Origin: Octadecabacter sp.
Lineage (GTDB): Bacteria; Pseudomonadota; Alphaproteobacteria; Rhodobacterales; Rhodobacteraceae
Direction of reading: 5' to 3'
NCBI GenBank assembly: GCA_018500065.2
Contig: JAHBAO020000085.1
Location: forward strand, 1 to 5,561
Length of the DNA: 5,561 nt
The number at the start of each line of letters is the position of its first letter. The first letter of the stretch is position 1. Below, one piece after another: positions 1 through 4,721 of the stretch. The notes beneath the pieces are model-generated. The model had not been told where the DNA came from. It did no database searches and was given only the letters and a program-made list of their open reading frames with translations. The translations under genes were made by a program, and so were the position numbers.

Positions 1-1
1 G

Positions 2-1237
2 TATATTCCGGTTCCGGGCATCGACGCGGACCAGCTTCGCGCGTTTATGGATGAAGCGGCTGCGGGTATCGGTGGTATTCTTTCGATGTTCACAGGCGGT
101 GCGCTGTCGCGCATGGGTATCTTTGCGCTGGGCATCATGCCCTACATTTCTGCGTCCATTATCGTGCAGCTGCTTGGCGCGATGTGGGAACCGTTGAAGA
201 ACCTCAAGAAAGAGGGCGAAGCGGGCCGCAAGAAGCTGAACCAGTACACGCGGTACGGCACCGTGGTTCTGGCAACGTTCCAAGCCTTCGGGATGGCTAA
301 ATCCCTTGAGGCAGGCGGGCTTGTCACCGATCCGGGCCTTTATTTCCAAGTCGCTTGTGTAATTACGCTAGTTGGCGGCACGATGTTCCTGATGTGGCTG
401 GGTGAGCAGATCACCGCACGCGGCATCGGTAACGGTATTTCTTTGATCATCTTCGTTGGTATTATTGCCGAAGTTCCAGCGGCGCTGGCGGGGTTCCTTG
501 CCCAAGGTCAGGAAACAAACAACTGGGGTTTGATCCTCGGGGTGTTTGCGATGGTTATCGCGATCCTCGCGTTTGTGGTCTTCATGGAGCGGTCTTTGCG
601 TAAGATCCACATTCAATATCCGCGTCGTCAGGTCGGTATGAAGGTGTTTGATGGTGGGTCTTCCCACTTGCCGATCAAGGTTAACCCTGCCGGTGTGATC
701 CCTGCGATCTTTGCATCTGCGTTGCTATTGTTGCCAACAACATTGTCGACATTCTCTGGCGGCGAAGCTTCGGGCCCAATCATGTCCACGATCCTTGCGT
801 ACTTTGGCCCCGGCCAGCCGCTTTACTTCGTGTTCTTCACGGCGATGATCGTGTTCTTCACGTTCTTCTACACCCGTGAAGTTGCGTTCAAGACGGACGA
901 AGTCGCTGACAACCTGAAAAACCAGAACGGTTTCGTTCCTGGTATTCGCCCAGGAAAGCGCACGCAGGAATATCTTGATTACGTTGTCACACGTATATTG
1001 GTGCTCGGCTCTGGTTACCTTGCTCTCGTTTGCTTGCTGCCTGAAATTCTGCGCAGCCAGTTTTCCATCCCCTTCTACTTTGGCGGTACATCGGTACTGA
1101 TTATTGTGAGCGTCGGCATGGACACGATCCAACAAATCCAAAGCCATCTGCTGGCCCACCAGTACGAAGGCCTTATCGAAAAGTCCCAGTTGCGCGGTAA
1201 GCGCGGTGGCAAGAAGCGGAGCCCACAGCGCAAATGA
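2..1237 (+). CDS. secY: Protein translocase subunit SecY (5'-truncated by window start)
   Basis: SecY is the channel subunit of the inner-membrane SecYEG translocon. It passes unfolded proteins to the periplasm and inserts membrane proteins, working with SecA or the ribosome. The frame is open from base 2; its first residues (IPVPGID) are the short periplasmic stretch before the plug, so the start codon and first membrane helix lie upstream. The in-frame ATG at 47 is internal. Family landmarks in order: the plug and helix 2 region (SRMGIFALGIMPYISASIIV), the cytoplasmic KKEGEAGRKKLNQYTRYG loop, WLGEQITARGIGNGISLI, the RKIHIQYPRRQVG loop, HLPIKVNPAGVIPAIFA, and the GFVPGIRPGKRT loop, whose arginine (codon 947-949) corresponds to the SecA-coupling arginine of the E. 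coli C5 loop. The C-terminus keeps the MDTIQQIQSHL...YEGL signature and a basic KRGGKKRSPQRK tail. About 411 codons are present of roughly 455 expected. The TGA stop overlaps the adk start, so the two are probably translationally coupled. Confidence 0.97.
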   Translation, partial: YIPVPGIDADQLRAFMDEAAAGIGGILSMFTGGALSRMGIFALGIMPYISASIIVQLLGAMWEPLKNLKKEGEAGRKKLNQYTRYGTVVLATFQAFGMAKSLEAGGLVTDPGLYFQVACVITLVGGTMFLMWLGEQITARGIGNGISLIIFVGIIAEVPAALAGFLAQGQETNNWGLILGVFAMVIAILAFVVFMERSLRKIHIQYPRRQVGMKVFDGGSSHLPIKVNPAGVIPAIFASALLLLPTTLSTFSGGEASGPIMSTILAYFGPGQPLYFVFFTAMIVFFTFFYTREVAFKTDEVADNLKNQNGFVPGIRPGKRTQEYLDYVVTRILVLGSGYLALVCLLPEILRSQFSIPFYFGGTSVLIIVSVGMDTIQQIQSHLLAHQYEGLIEKSQLRGKRGGKKRSPQRK

Positions 1238-1815
1238 TCAATATTATTCTTCTCGGACCACCCGGTGCTGGCAAAGGCACACAGGCACAAAAGCTCGTTG
1301 ATGAGCGCAATATGGTGCAGCTTTCGACTGGCGACATGCTGCGTGCAGCGCGTACATCGGGCACTGAAATGGGCAACATGGTTGCCGGTGTTATGGACCG
1401 AGGCGAATTGGTTACCGATGAGATCGTTATCGGCTTGATCCGCGAACAGCTCGAAGCGGGCGGTGATCACGGTGGTTTCATCTTTGACGGCTTCCCACGC
1501 ACGCTGGCGCAGGCTGATGCTTTGGGCGCGCTGATGGCAGAGATGGGCCAGACGCTGGATCATGTGATTGAACTGGCCGTGAATGACGAGGTTCTTGTCG
1601 AACGTATCCTTGGCCGCGCGGCTGAAGCTGTTGCGGCAGGTGGCGAAGCCCGCGCGGACGATAACGAAGAATCGCTGAAAACCCGCCTCATGGCCTACTA
1701 CAAACAGACATCCCCCCTGATCGGCTACTACCACGCCAAAGGTGATCTGAAGTCGGTTGATGGTCTGGGGACTATGGATGAAGTCGCAGCCGAGATTGCT
1801 GGCGTTCTGGGCTAG
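1234..1815 (+). CDS. adk: Adenylate kinase, short-LID form
   Basis: Cytosolic enzyme converting ATP + AMP to 2 ADP, the main route balancing adenylate pools. The 193-residue protein has the P-loop GPPGAGKGT (residues 8-16), the AMP-site motif STGDMLR (31-37), RGELVTDEI (56-64) and DGFPRTLAQA (85-94, Arg89). Arginines 125, 129, 141 and 152 correspond to the LID and catalytic arginines of the family. Between Arg129 and Arg141 only 11 residues are present. The long form carries about thirty there, often with a four-cysteine zinc site; here no cysteine is seen, so this is the short type with a minimal LID. ATG 1234 overlaps the secY stop by four bases (ATGA). A weak GGAG lies 12 bases upstream, so reinitiation after secY is the likely mode of translation. 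The C-terminal KQTSPLIGYYHAKG stretch is typical. Stop codon is TAG. The following gene is separated by 365 bases, so adk probably ends the upstream transcription unit. Confidence 0.97.
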   Translation: MINIILLGPPGAGKGTQAQKLVDERNMVQLSTGDMLRAARTSGTEMGNMVAGVMDRGELVTDEIVIGLIREQLEAGGDHGGFIFDGFPRTLAQADALGALMAEMGQTLDHVIELAVNDEVLVERILGRAAEAVAAGGEARADDNEESLKTRLMAYYKQTSPLIGYYHAKGDLKSVDGLGTMDEVAAEIAGVLG

Positions 1816-1851
1816 CTTGCAGCGCACTATGAATAACACAGCAGCGCTTTT

Positions 1852-1883
1852 TGATGGCTGATCGATTCTCTTGGCAGCCGTCA
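1852..1883 (+). terminator. Hairpin after adk, possible weak terminator or 3'-end stabiliser
   Basis: TGATGGCTG (1852-1860) can pair with CAGCCGTCA (1875-1883): nine base pairs including one G-T, closing a 14-base loop. The bases after it (TATTGGTCTACTTCTC) are pyrimidine-rich but have no continuous T-run, so this is not a canonical intrinsic terminator. An alternative is the shorter AGCGC/GCGCT pairing at 1821-1848 with four T after it. Position 37 bases after the adk stop suits a 3' end for the spc transcript. The pairing is visible; the function is inferred. Confidence 0.3.
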
Positions 1884-2006
1884 TATTGGTCTACTTCTCT
1901 GAACATCAATCATGCATTCGCGCCCACACAGCGTTAAATGAAGGTCTGGATCGTGCGAGAGTGGCCGTTGTCTGCGCTAGCCGCTAACGACGCTTGTTCA
2001 CAGGGG

Positions 2007-2035
2007 TTGACGCACTCCCTTAACCCTCCTAAACA
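2007..2035 (+). promoter_or_regulatory. Sigma-70-type promoter for rpsM-rpsK-rpoA-rplQ
   Basis: TTGACG (2007-2012) matches the -35 consensus at five of six positions. After exactly 17 bases comes TAAACA (2030-2035), a -10 with three of six matches including the first two bases. A strong -35 with a degenerate -10 is common in alphaproteobacterial housekeeping promoters. Transcription would start near 2042, giving a leader of about 140 bases before the GTG of rpsM. It lies alone in a long intergenic gap upstream of a four-gene unit, as expected for an alpha-operon promoter. No A/T-rich UP element is visible upstream. Confidence 0.55.
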
Positions 2036-2056
2036 GCGCCGTTCCCAATAGGGATC

Positions 2057-2158
2057 GGTGTGAGTCGCTCTCGCACCAAACACCTCAATATGACTTAGGC
2101 CCGCTGCTTTATCGCTTCGGGCTTACGTTGTGAAAAAAGGGTCTGGAATGACGGACCC
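2057..2158 (+). promoter_or_regulatory. Structured 5' leader of rpsM: three consecutive stem-loops
   Basis: Three hairpins can be drawn one after another. Hairpin 1: GGTGTGAG (2057-2064) with CTCGCACC (2070-2077), 8 bp with one G-T, loop TCGCT. Hairpin 2: TAGGCCCG (2096-2103) with CGGGCTTA (2118-2125), 8 bp with one G-T, a 14-base loop that also contains TCGCT (2112-2116). Hairpin 3: GGGTCTG (2139-2145) with CGGACCC (2152-2158), 7 bp with one G-T, loop GAATGA. The third ends seven bases before the rpsM Shine-Dalgarno. None is followed by a T-run, so translational control or mRNA stability is more plausible than attenuation. In E. coli the alpha-operon leader is the binding site of repressor S4, but rpsD is not part of this operon here, so another regulator would be needed. 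Pairing was read by eye; the regulatory role is inferred. Confidence 0.4.
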
Positions 2159-2164
2159 GCAACG

Positions 2165-2171
2165 AAAAGGA
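2165..2171 (+). promoter_or_regulatory. Ribosome binding site deciding the rpsM GTG start
   Basis: AAAAGGA lies nine bases before GTG 2181. It supports that codon, rather than the in-frame ATG 2148 or GTG 2130, as the main rpsM start. The GTG start also restores the conserved S13 N-terminus (ARIAGVNIP directly after the initiator). Confidence 0.7.
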
Positions 2172-2180
2172 ATTGCACAC

Positions 2181-2549
2181 GTGGCACGTATTGCCGGCGT
2201 AAACATCCCGACTGCAAAGCGGGCTGTTATTGCCTTAACCTACATCACCGGAATCGGTAACACCTCCGCAAAAGCTATTTGCGAAGCGGTTAACATCGAC
2301 CTTACCCGTCGTGTTAACGAATTGTCCGACGCCGAAGTTCTCGCCATCCGCGAGCACATTGACGCAAACTACATGGTCGAAGGCGATTTGCGCCGCGAAG
2401 TTCAGATGAACATCAAGCGCGCAATGGACCTTGGTTCATACCGTGGCCTGCGTCACCGTCGTAACCTGCCCGTTCGCGGTCAGCGTACATCCACAAACGC
2501 ACGTACTCGCAAAGGCCCTGCAAAGGCCATTGCTGGTAAGAAGAAATAA
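2181..2549 (+). CDS. rpsM: Small-subunit ribosomal protein S13 (uS13)
   Basis: S13 sits in the head of the 30S subunit, forms inter-subunit bridges to the 50S central protuberance, and its basic C-terminal tail reaches the P-site tRNA. The 122-residue protein starts ARIAGVNIPTAKRA after the initiator and continues with LTYITGIGNTSAKAIC (helix-two-turn-helix region), the central LRREVQMNIKRAMDLGSYRGLRHRR segment, and the LPVRGQRTSTNARTRKGPAKA tail ending in GKKK. All are family signatures, and 122 residues is the normal length. I chose GTG 2181 because translation from ATG 2148 or GTG 2130 adds 11 or 17 residues absent from known S13 proteins, and because AAAAGGA precedes it at good distance. 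It is the first gene of the alpha operon, and rpsK follows 15 bases after its stop. The residues after TAKR read AV where I recall VP in most alphaproteobacterial S13, a minor change. Confidence 0.96.
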   Translation: MARIAGVNIPTAKRAVIALTYITGIGNTSAKAICEAVNIDLTRRVNELSDAEVLAIREHIDANYMVEGDLRREVQMNIKRAMDLGSYRGLRHRRNLPVRGQRTSTNARTRKGPAKAIAGKKK

Positions 2550-2564
2550 GGGAGGGCTTTAACA

Positions 2565-2954
2565 ATGGCACGCGAACCTAAACGCACCAAGAAGAAGGTC
2601 TCCAAGAACATCGCCGCGGGCGTTGCTCACGTGAATTCTTCGTTCAACAACACGAAAATCCTGATTTCCGACGTACAGGGCAATGCGATCTCTTGGTCGT
2701 CTGCTGGTACAATGGGCTTCAAGGGCTCCCGTAAGTCCACACCTTACGCAGCACAGATGGCTGCCGAAGATGCGGCTAAGAAAGCACAAGAACACGGCGT
2801 TAAGACGCTGGAAGTCGAAGTGCAGGGCCCTGGTTCCGGTCGTGAATCCGCATTGCGCGCATTGGCTGCTGTTGGTCTCAACATCACATCTATCCGTGAC
2901 GTGACACCAATGGCCCACAACGGCTGCCGCCCACCAAAGCGTCGCCGCGTCTAA
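2565..2954 (+). CDS. rpsK: Small-subunit ribosomal protein S11 (uS11)
   Basis: S11 lies on the 30S platform, binds 16S rRNA and helps shape the mRNA exit region near the E site. The 129-residue protein has a lysine-rich N-terminus (REPKRTKKKVSKN), then GVAHVNSSFNNTKILISDVQGNAISWSSAGTMGFKGSRKSTPYAAQ, the helical AAEDAAKKAQEHGVKTLEVEVQGPGSGRESALRAL segment, and the conserved end RDVTPMAHNGCRPPKRRRV. The Asn-Gly in HNGC matches the site reported as isoaspartate in E. coli S11. Length and all core motifs are standard. The start ATG 2565 has the strong Shine-Dalgarno GGAGG (2551-2555) nine bases upstream, next to the rpsM stop (2547-2549), so the two are probably coupled. It is followed by a 111-base structured spacer before rpoA. 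Confidence 0.97.
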   Translation: MAREPKRTKKKVSKNIAAGVAHVNSSFNNTKILISDVQGNAISWSSAGTMGFKGSRKSTPYAAQMAAEDAAKKAQEHGVKTLEVEVQGPGSGRESALRALAAVGLNITSIRDVTPMAHNGCRPPKRRRV

Positions 2955-2961
2955 TCGATAT

Positions 2962-3032
2962 CAAACGCCTTGGGGTTCGCAGTTCGTCTGCGGCCCCAAT
3001 CCGTCATTTTAACCTCGGGCGTTTGCCTTTTT
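2962..3032 (+). promoter_or_regulatory. Nested hairpin structure with T-run in the rpsK-rpoA spacer
   Basis: The inner hairpin is TTGGGG (2970-2975) with CCCCAA (2994-2999), then a T-G pair, a bulged T2977 and CGCAG (2978-2982) with CTGCG (2988-2992), loop TTCGT: about 12 bp. Directly outside it, CAAACGCC (2962-2969) is exactly complementary to GGCGTTTG (3018-3025), and that arm is followed by CC and five T (3028-3032). The outer stem would close a multi-part structure covering most of the spacer. It could act as a leaky terminator, a processing site, or a control element setting the ratio of rpoA to the r-protein genes. Pairings are direct readings; the function is inferred. Confidence 0.4.
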
Positions 3033-3055
3033 GGACATGAAGGGCAGACAAGAAT

Positions 3056-3061
3056 GGAGGG
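3056..3061 (+). promoter_or_regulatory. Ribosome binding site deciding the rpoA start
   Basis: GGAGGG ends four bases before ATG 3066. It fixes that ATG as the rpoA start against the in-frame TTG 2970, which would add 32 residues unrelated to the alpha subunit. Confidence 0.8.
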
Positions 3062-3065
3062 ACAC

Positions 3066-4082
3066 ATGATCCACAAGAACTGGGCTGAGTTGATTAAGCC
3101 AACTCAATTGGAAGTTAAGCCGGGCAACGATCCTGCGCGTCAGGCAACAGTGATTGCCGAACCGCTTGAGCGTGGCTTTGGTCTGACACTCGGTAACGCA
3201 CTGCGCCGCATTTTGATGAGCTCCCTTCAGGGTGCCGCGATCACTGCTGTTCAGATCGACAACGTGCTGCACGAATTCTCCAGCATCTCAGGTGTTCGCG
3301 AAGACGTCACAGACGTTGTTCTGAACCTCAAAGGCGTTGCGATCCGTATGGAAGTCGAAGGTCCGAAGCGTTTGCAAGTGCAAGCCAAGGGTCCTGGTGT
3401 TGTTACCGCTGGTGACATTTCCGAATCCGCAGGCATCGAAATCCTGAACAAAGACCACGTTATTTGTCACCTCGACGAAGGCGCTGACTTGTACATGGAA
3501 CTGACTGTAAACACCGGTAACGGCTATGTTGCAGCAGACAAGAACAAGCCAGAAGATGCGCCAATCGGCATGATGGCGATTGATGCGATCTACTCACCTG
3601 TCAAGAAAGTCTCTTATGACGTTCAGCCGACACGTGAAGGTCAGGTTCTGGATTACGACAAGCTGACGATGAAGGTTGAAACAGATGGGTCCATCACGCC
3701 GGACGACGCTGTGGCATTCGCTGCACGTATCCTGCAGGACCAGCTGTCCATCTTCGTGAACTTCGACGAGCCTGAGTCCGCACAAGCTGCGAATGATGAT
3801 GATGGCCTCGAATTCAACCCGCTTCTCTTGAAGAAGGTTGACGAACTTGAGCTGTCTGTTCGTTCCGCGAACTGCCTGAAGAACGACAATATAGTGTATA
3901 TCGGCGATCTCATTCAGAAGACCGAAGCAGAAATGCTGCGTACACCGAACTTTGGCCGTAAGTCTTTGAACGAAATCAAAGAAGTACTGTCAGGCATGGG
4001 TCTGCACCTCGGCATGGACGTCGAGGACTGGCCACCGGACAACATCGAAGATCTTGCGAAGAAATTCGAAGATTCCTTCTAA
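3066..4082 (+). CDS. rpoA: DNA-directed RNA polymerase subunit alpha
   Basis: The alpha dimer nucleates assembly of core RNA polymerase through its N-terminal domain and contacts UP elements and activators through its C-terminal domain. The 338-residue protein begins MIHKNWAELIKPTQLEV. The assembly motif LERGFGLTLGNALRRILMSSLQG occupies about residues 34-56, followed by ILHEFSS-like and VREDVTDVVLNLK segments. The N-terminal domain ends near residue 235, and an acidic linker (QAANDDDGLEF) leads to the C-terminal domain. That domain keeps the DNA-binding residues VRSANCLK (Arg266, Asn269, Cys270) and FGRKSLNEI (Gly297, Lys299, Ser300), one position off E. coli numbering. The end LGMDVEDWPPDNIEDLAKKFEDSF is the alphaproteobacterial type. 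Length is standard. It sits between rpsK and rplQ without rpsD, the usual alphaproteobacterial layout. Both flanking spacers are over 100 bases and can form hairpins, so its expression may be tuned separately from the r-proteins. Confidence 0.98.
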   Translation: MIHKNWAELIKPTQLEVKPGNDPARQATVIAEPLERGFGLTLGNALRRILMSSLQGAAITAVQIDNVLHEFSSISGVREDVTDVVLNLKGVAIRMEVEGPKRLQVQAKGPGVVTAGDISESAGIEILNKDHVICHLDEGADLYMELTVNTGNGYVAADKNKPEDAPIGMMAIDAIYSPVKKVSYDVQPTREGQVLDYDKLTMKVETDGSITPDDAVAFAARILQDQLSIFVNFDEPESAQAANDDDGLEFNPLLLKKVDELELSVRSANCLKNDNIVYIGDLIQKTEAEMLRTPNFGRKSLNEIKEVLSGMGLHLGMDVEDWPPDNIEDLAKKFEDSF

Positions 4083-4092
4083 AGAATACGGC

Positions 4093-4113
4093 TGGGGGGC
4101 TTTTGGCCCCCCG
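4093..4113 (+). terminator. GC hairpin after rpoA without T-run
   Basis: GGGGGGC (4094-4100) pairs with GCCCCCC (4106-4112) around the loop TTTTG; T4093 and G4113 can add a wobble pair. The stem is very stable but is followed by GCTAACGACC, not by T residues, so it is not a canonical intrinsic terminator. It begins 11 bases after the rpoA stop. Partial termination, RNA processing or protection of the rpoA 3' end are all possible. The rest of the spacer (4114-4203) holds a GGTCA/TGACC dyad at 4125-4136, the 8-base palindrome GAGTACTC at 4143-4150, and a small GCCC/GGGC stem at 4183-4195. I see no promoter there. Confidence 0.45.
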
Positions 4114-4214
4114 CTAACGACCCTGGTCACATGACCCAATGAGAGTACTCGACACGCATCGGGTGCCAGACAAAGCAAAACAGCCCGTAGAGGGCAGATT
4201 ATTGGAGAAGACAC

Positions 4215-4634
4215 ATGCGTCACGCACGAGGTTACCGCCGCCTGAACCGCACACACGAGCACCGTAAGGCGCTCTGGGCAAACATGGCTGGCTCGCTCAT
4301 CGAACATGAGCAAATCAAAACAACACTGCCTAAGGCAAAAGAACTGCGCCCAATCATCGAAAAGATGATCACATTGGCGAAACGCGGTGACTTGCACGCC
4401 CGTCGTCAGGCGAACGCACAGCTTAAGCAAGACAAGTATGTCGCGAAATTGTTCGACATTTTAGGCCCACGCTACAAAGACCGCCAAGGTGGTTACGTGC
4501 GCGTGTTGAAGGCCGGCTTCCGCTACGGCGACATGGCGCCAATGGCGATCATCGAATTCGTTGACCGCGACGTTGACGCAAAAGGCGCAGGCGACAAGGC
4601 CCGCGTTGCCGCTGAAGAAGCCGCAGAAGCGTAA
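4215..4634 (+). CDS. rplQ: Large-subunit ribosomal protein L17 (bL17)
   Basis: L17 is a bacterial-specific 50S protein bound to 23S rRNA near the exit of the peptide tunnel. The 139-residue protein opens with the family signature MRHARGYRRLNRTHEHRKAL, then WANMAGSLIEHEQIKTTLPKAKELRPIIEKMITLAKRGD, the central LFDILGPRYKDRQGGYVRVLKAGFRYGDMAPMAIIEFVDRD, and an Ala/Glu-rich tail ending AAEEAAEA. The conserved domain ends near residue 118; the alanine-rich tail is variable in the family and makes it slightly longer than the E. coli protein (127 residues). Shine-Dalgarno GGAG (4204-4207) stands seven bases before ATG 4215. It is the last gene of the unit, with an intrinsic terminator beginning 21 bases after the stop. 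The 132-base spacer from rpoA is long for this pair and carries a strong hairpin. Confidence 0.97.
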   Translation: MRHARGYRRLNRTHEHRKALWANMAGSLIEHEQIKTTLPKAKELRPIIEKMITLAKRGDLHARRQANAQLKQDKYVAKLFDILGPRYKDRQGGYVRVLKAGFRYGDMAPMAIIEFVDRDVDAKGAGDKARVAAEEAAEA

Positions 4635-4655
4635 GCGACCCAATTAGAATTTGCG

Positions 4656-4684
4656 AAGGCCCGTCTGTTTCAGGCGGGCCTTTT
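4656..4684 (+). terminator. Intrinsic terminator of the rpsM-rplQ unit
   Basis: GGCCCGTCTG (4658-4667) pairs with CAGGCGGGCC (4671-4680): 10 bp with one T-G pair and a TTT loop. Outward, AA (4656-4657) pairs with the first two T of the TTTT run (4681-4684). Stem, tight loop and T-run follow the rplQ stop at once, so this is a canonical Rho-independent terminator separating the ribosomal cluster from rarA. Confidence 0.92.
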
Positions 4685-4721
4685 GCGTTGTACCCCTAAT
4701 GTTCTGGTCTTAGGCTACGTC

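Larger units (their letters stand above)
1816..2180 (+). other. Non-coding region between adk and rpsM
   Basis: A 365-base stretch without a convincing gene. It holds, in order: a 5-base arm AGCGC (1821-1825) able to pair with GCGCT (1844-1848) followed by four T; a 9-bp hairpin at 1852-1883; an apparently featureless stretch 1884-2006 containing one copy of CGCTAACGAC (1982-1991); a promoter at 2007-2035; and a leader with three stem-loops up to the rpsM start. Small frames from ATG 1829 (10 codons), 1912 (9 codons) and 1938 (37 codons, to the stop at 2049-2051) lack Shine-Dalgarno sequences and were not accepted as genes. The interval is long for this cluster, where neighbours overlap or lie 15-130 bases apart, so it is best read as the boundary between two transcription units. 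Confidence 0.8.

Noticed and set aside
828..862. 14-base direct repeat TCGTGTTCTTCACG at 828-841 and 849-862 inside secY, 21 bases apart and in frame
   Set aside because: It encodes VFFT twice in a hydrophobic membrane segment. Repeated Phe and Val codons with a shared codon preference explain it, and the protein still matches SecY.
1829..1861. Ten-codon frame after adk (MNNTAALFDG)
   Set aside because: It has no ribosome binding site, overlaps the adk 3' hairpin, and its length is expected by chance.
1075..1884. Long open frame on the minus strand opposite the end of secY and adk
   Set aside because: It is antisense to two certain genes, has a composition typical of a shadow frame and no recognisable motif. 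The other minus-strand frames in the window were dismissed for the same reason.
1871..1897. Possible second promoter TTGGCA ... TACTTC before rpsM
   Set aside because: The spacing is only 15 bases and the -10 match is poor; the TTGACG promoter at 2007 is much better.
1938..2051. A 37-codon frame from ATG 1938 to TAG 2049-2051 upstream of rpsM
   Set aside because: There is no Shine-Dalgarno, it runs through the -35 and -10 hexamers, and the peptide resembles nothing I recognise.
2181..4634. Absence of rpsD between rpsK and rpoA
   Set aside because: This is the normal alphaproteobacterial arrangement and not a deletion. It matters only for how the leader might be regulated.
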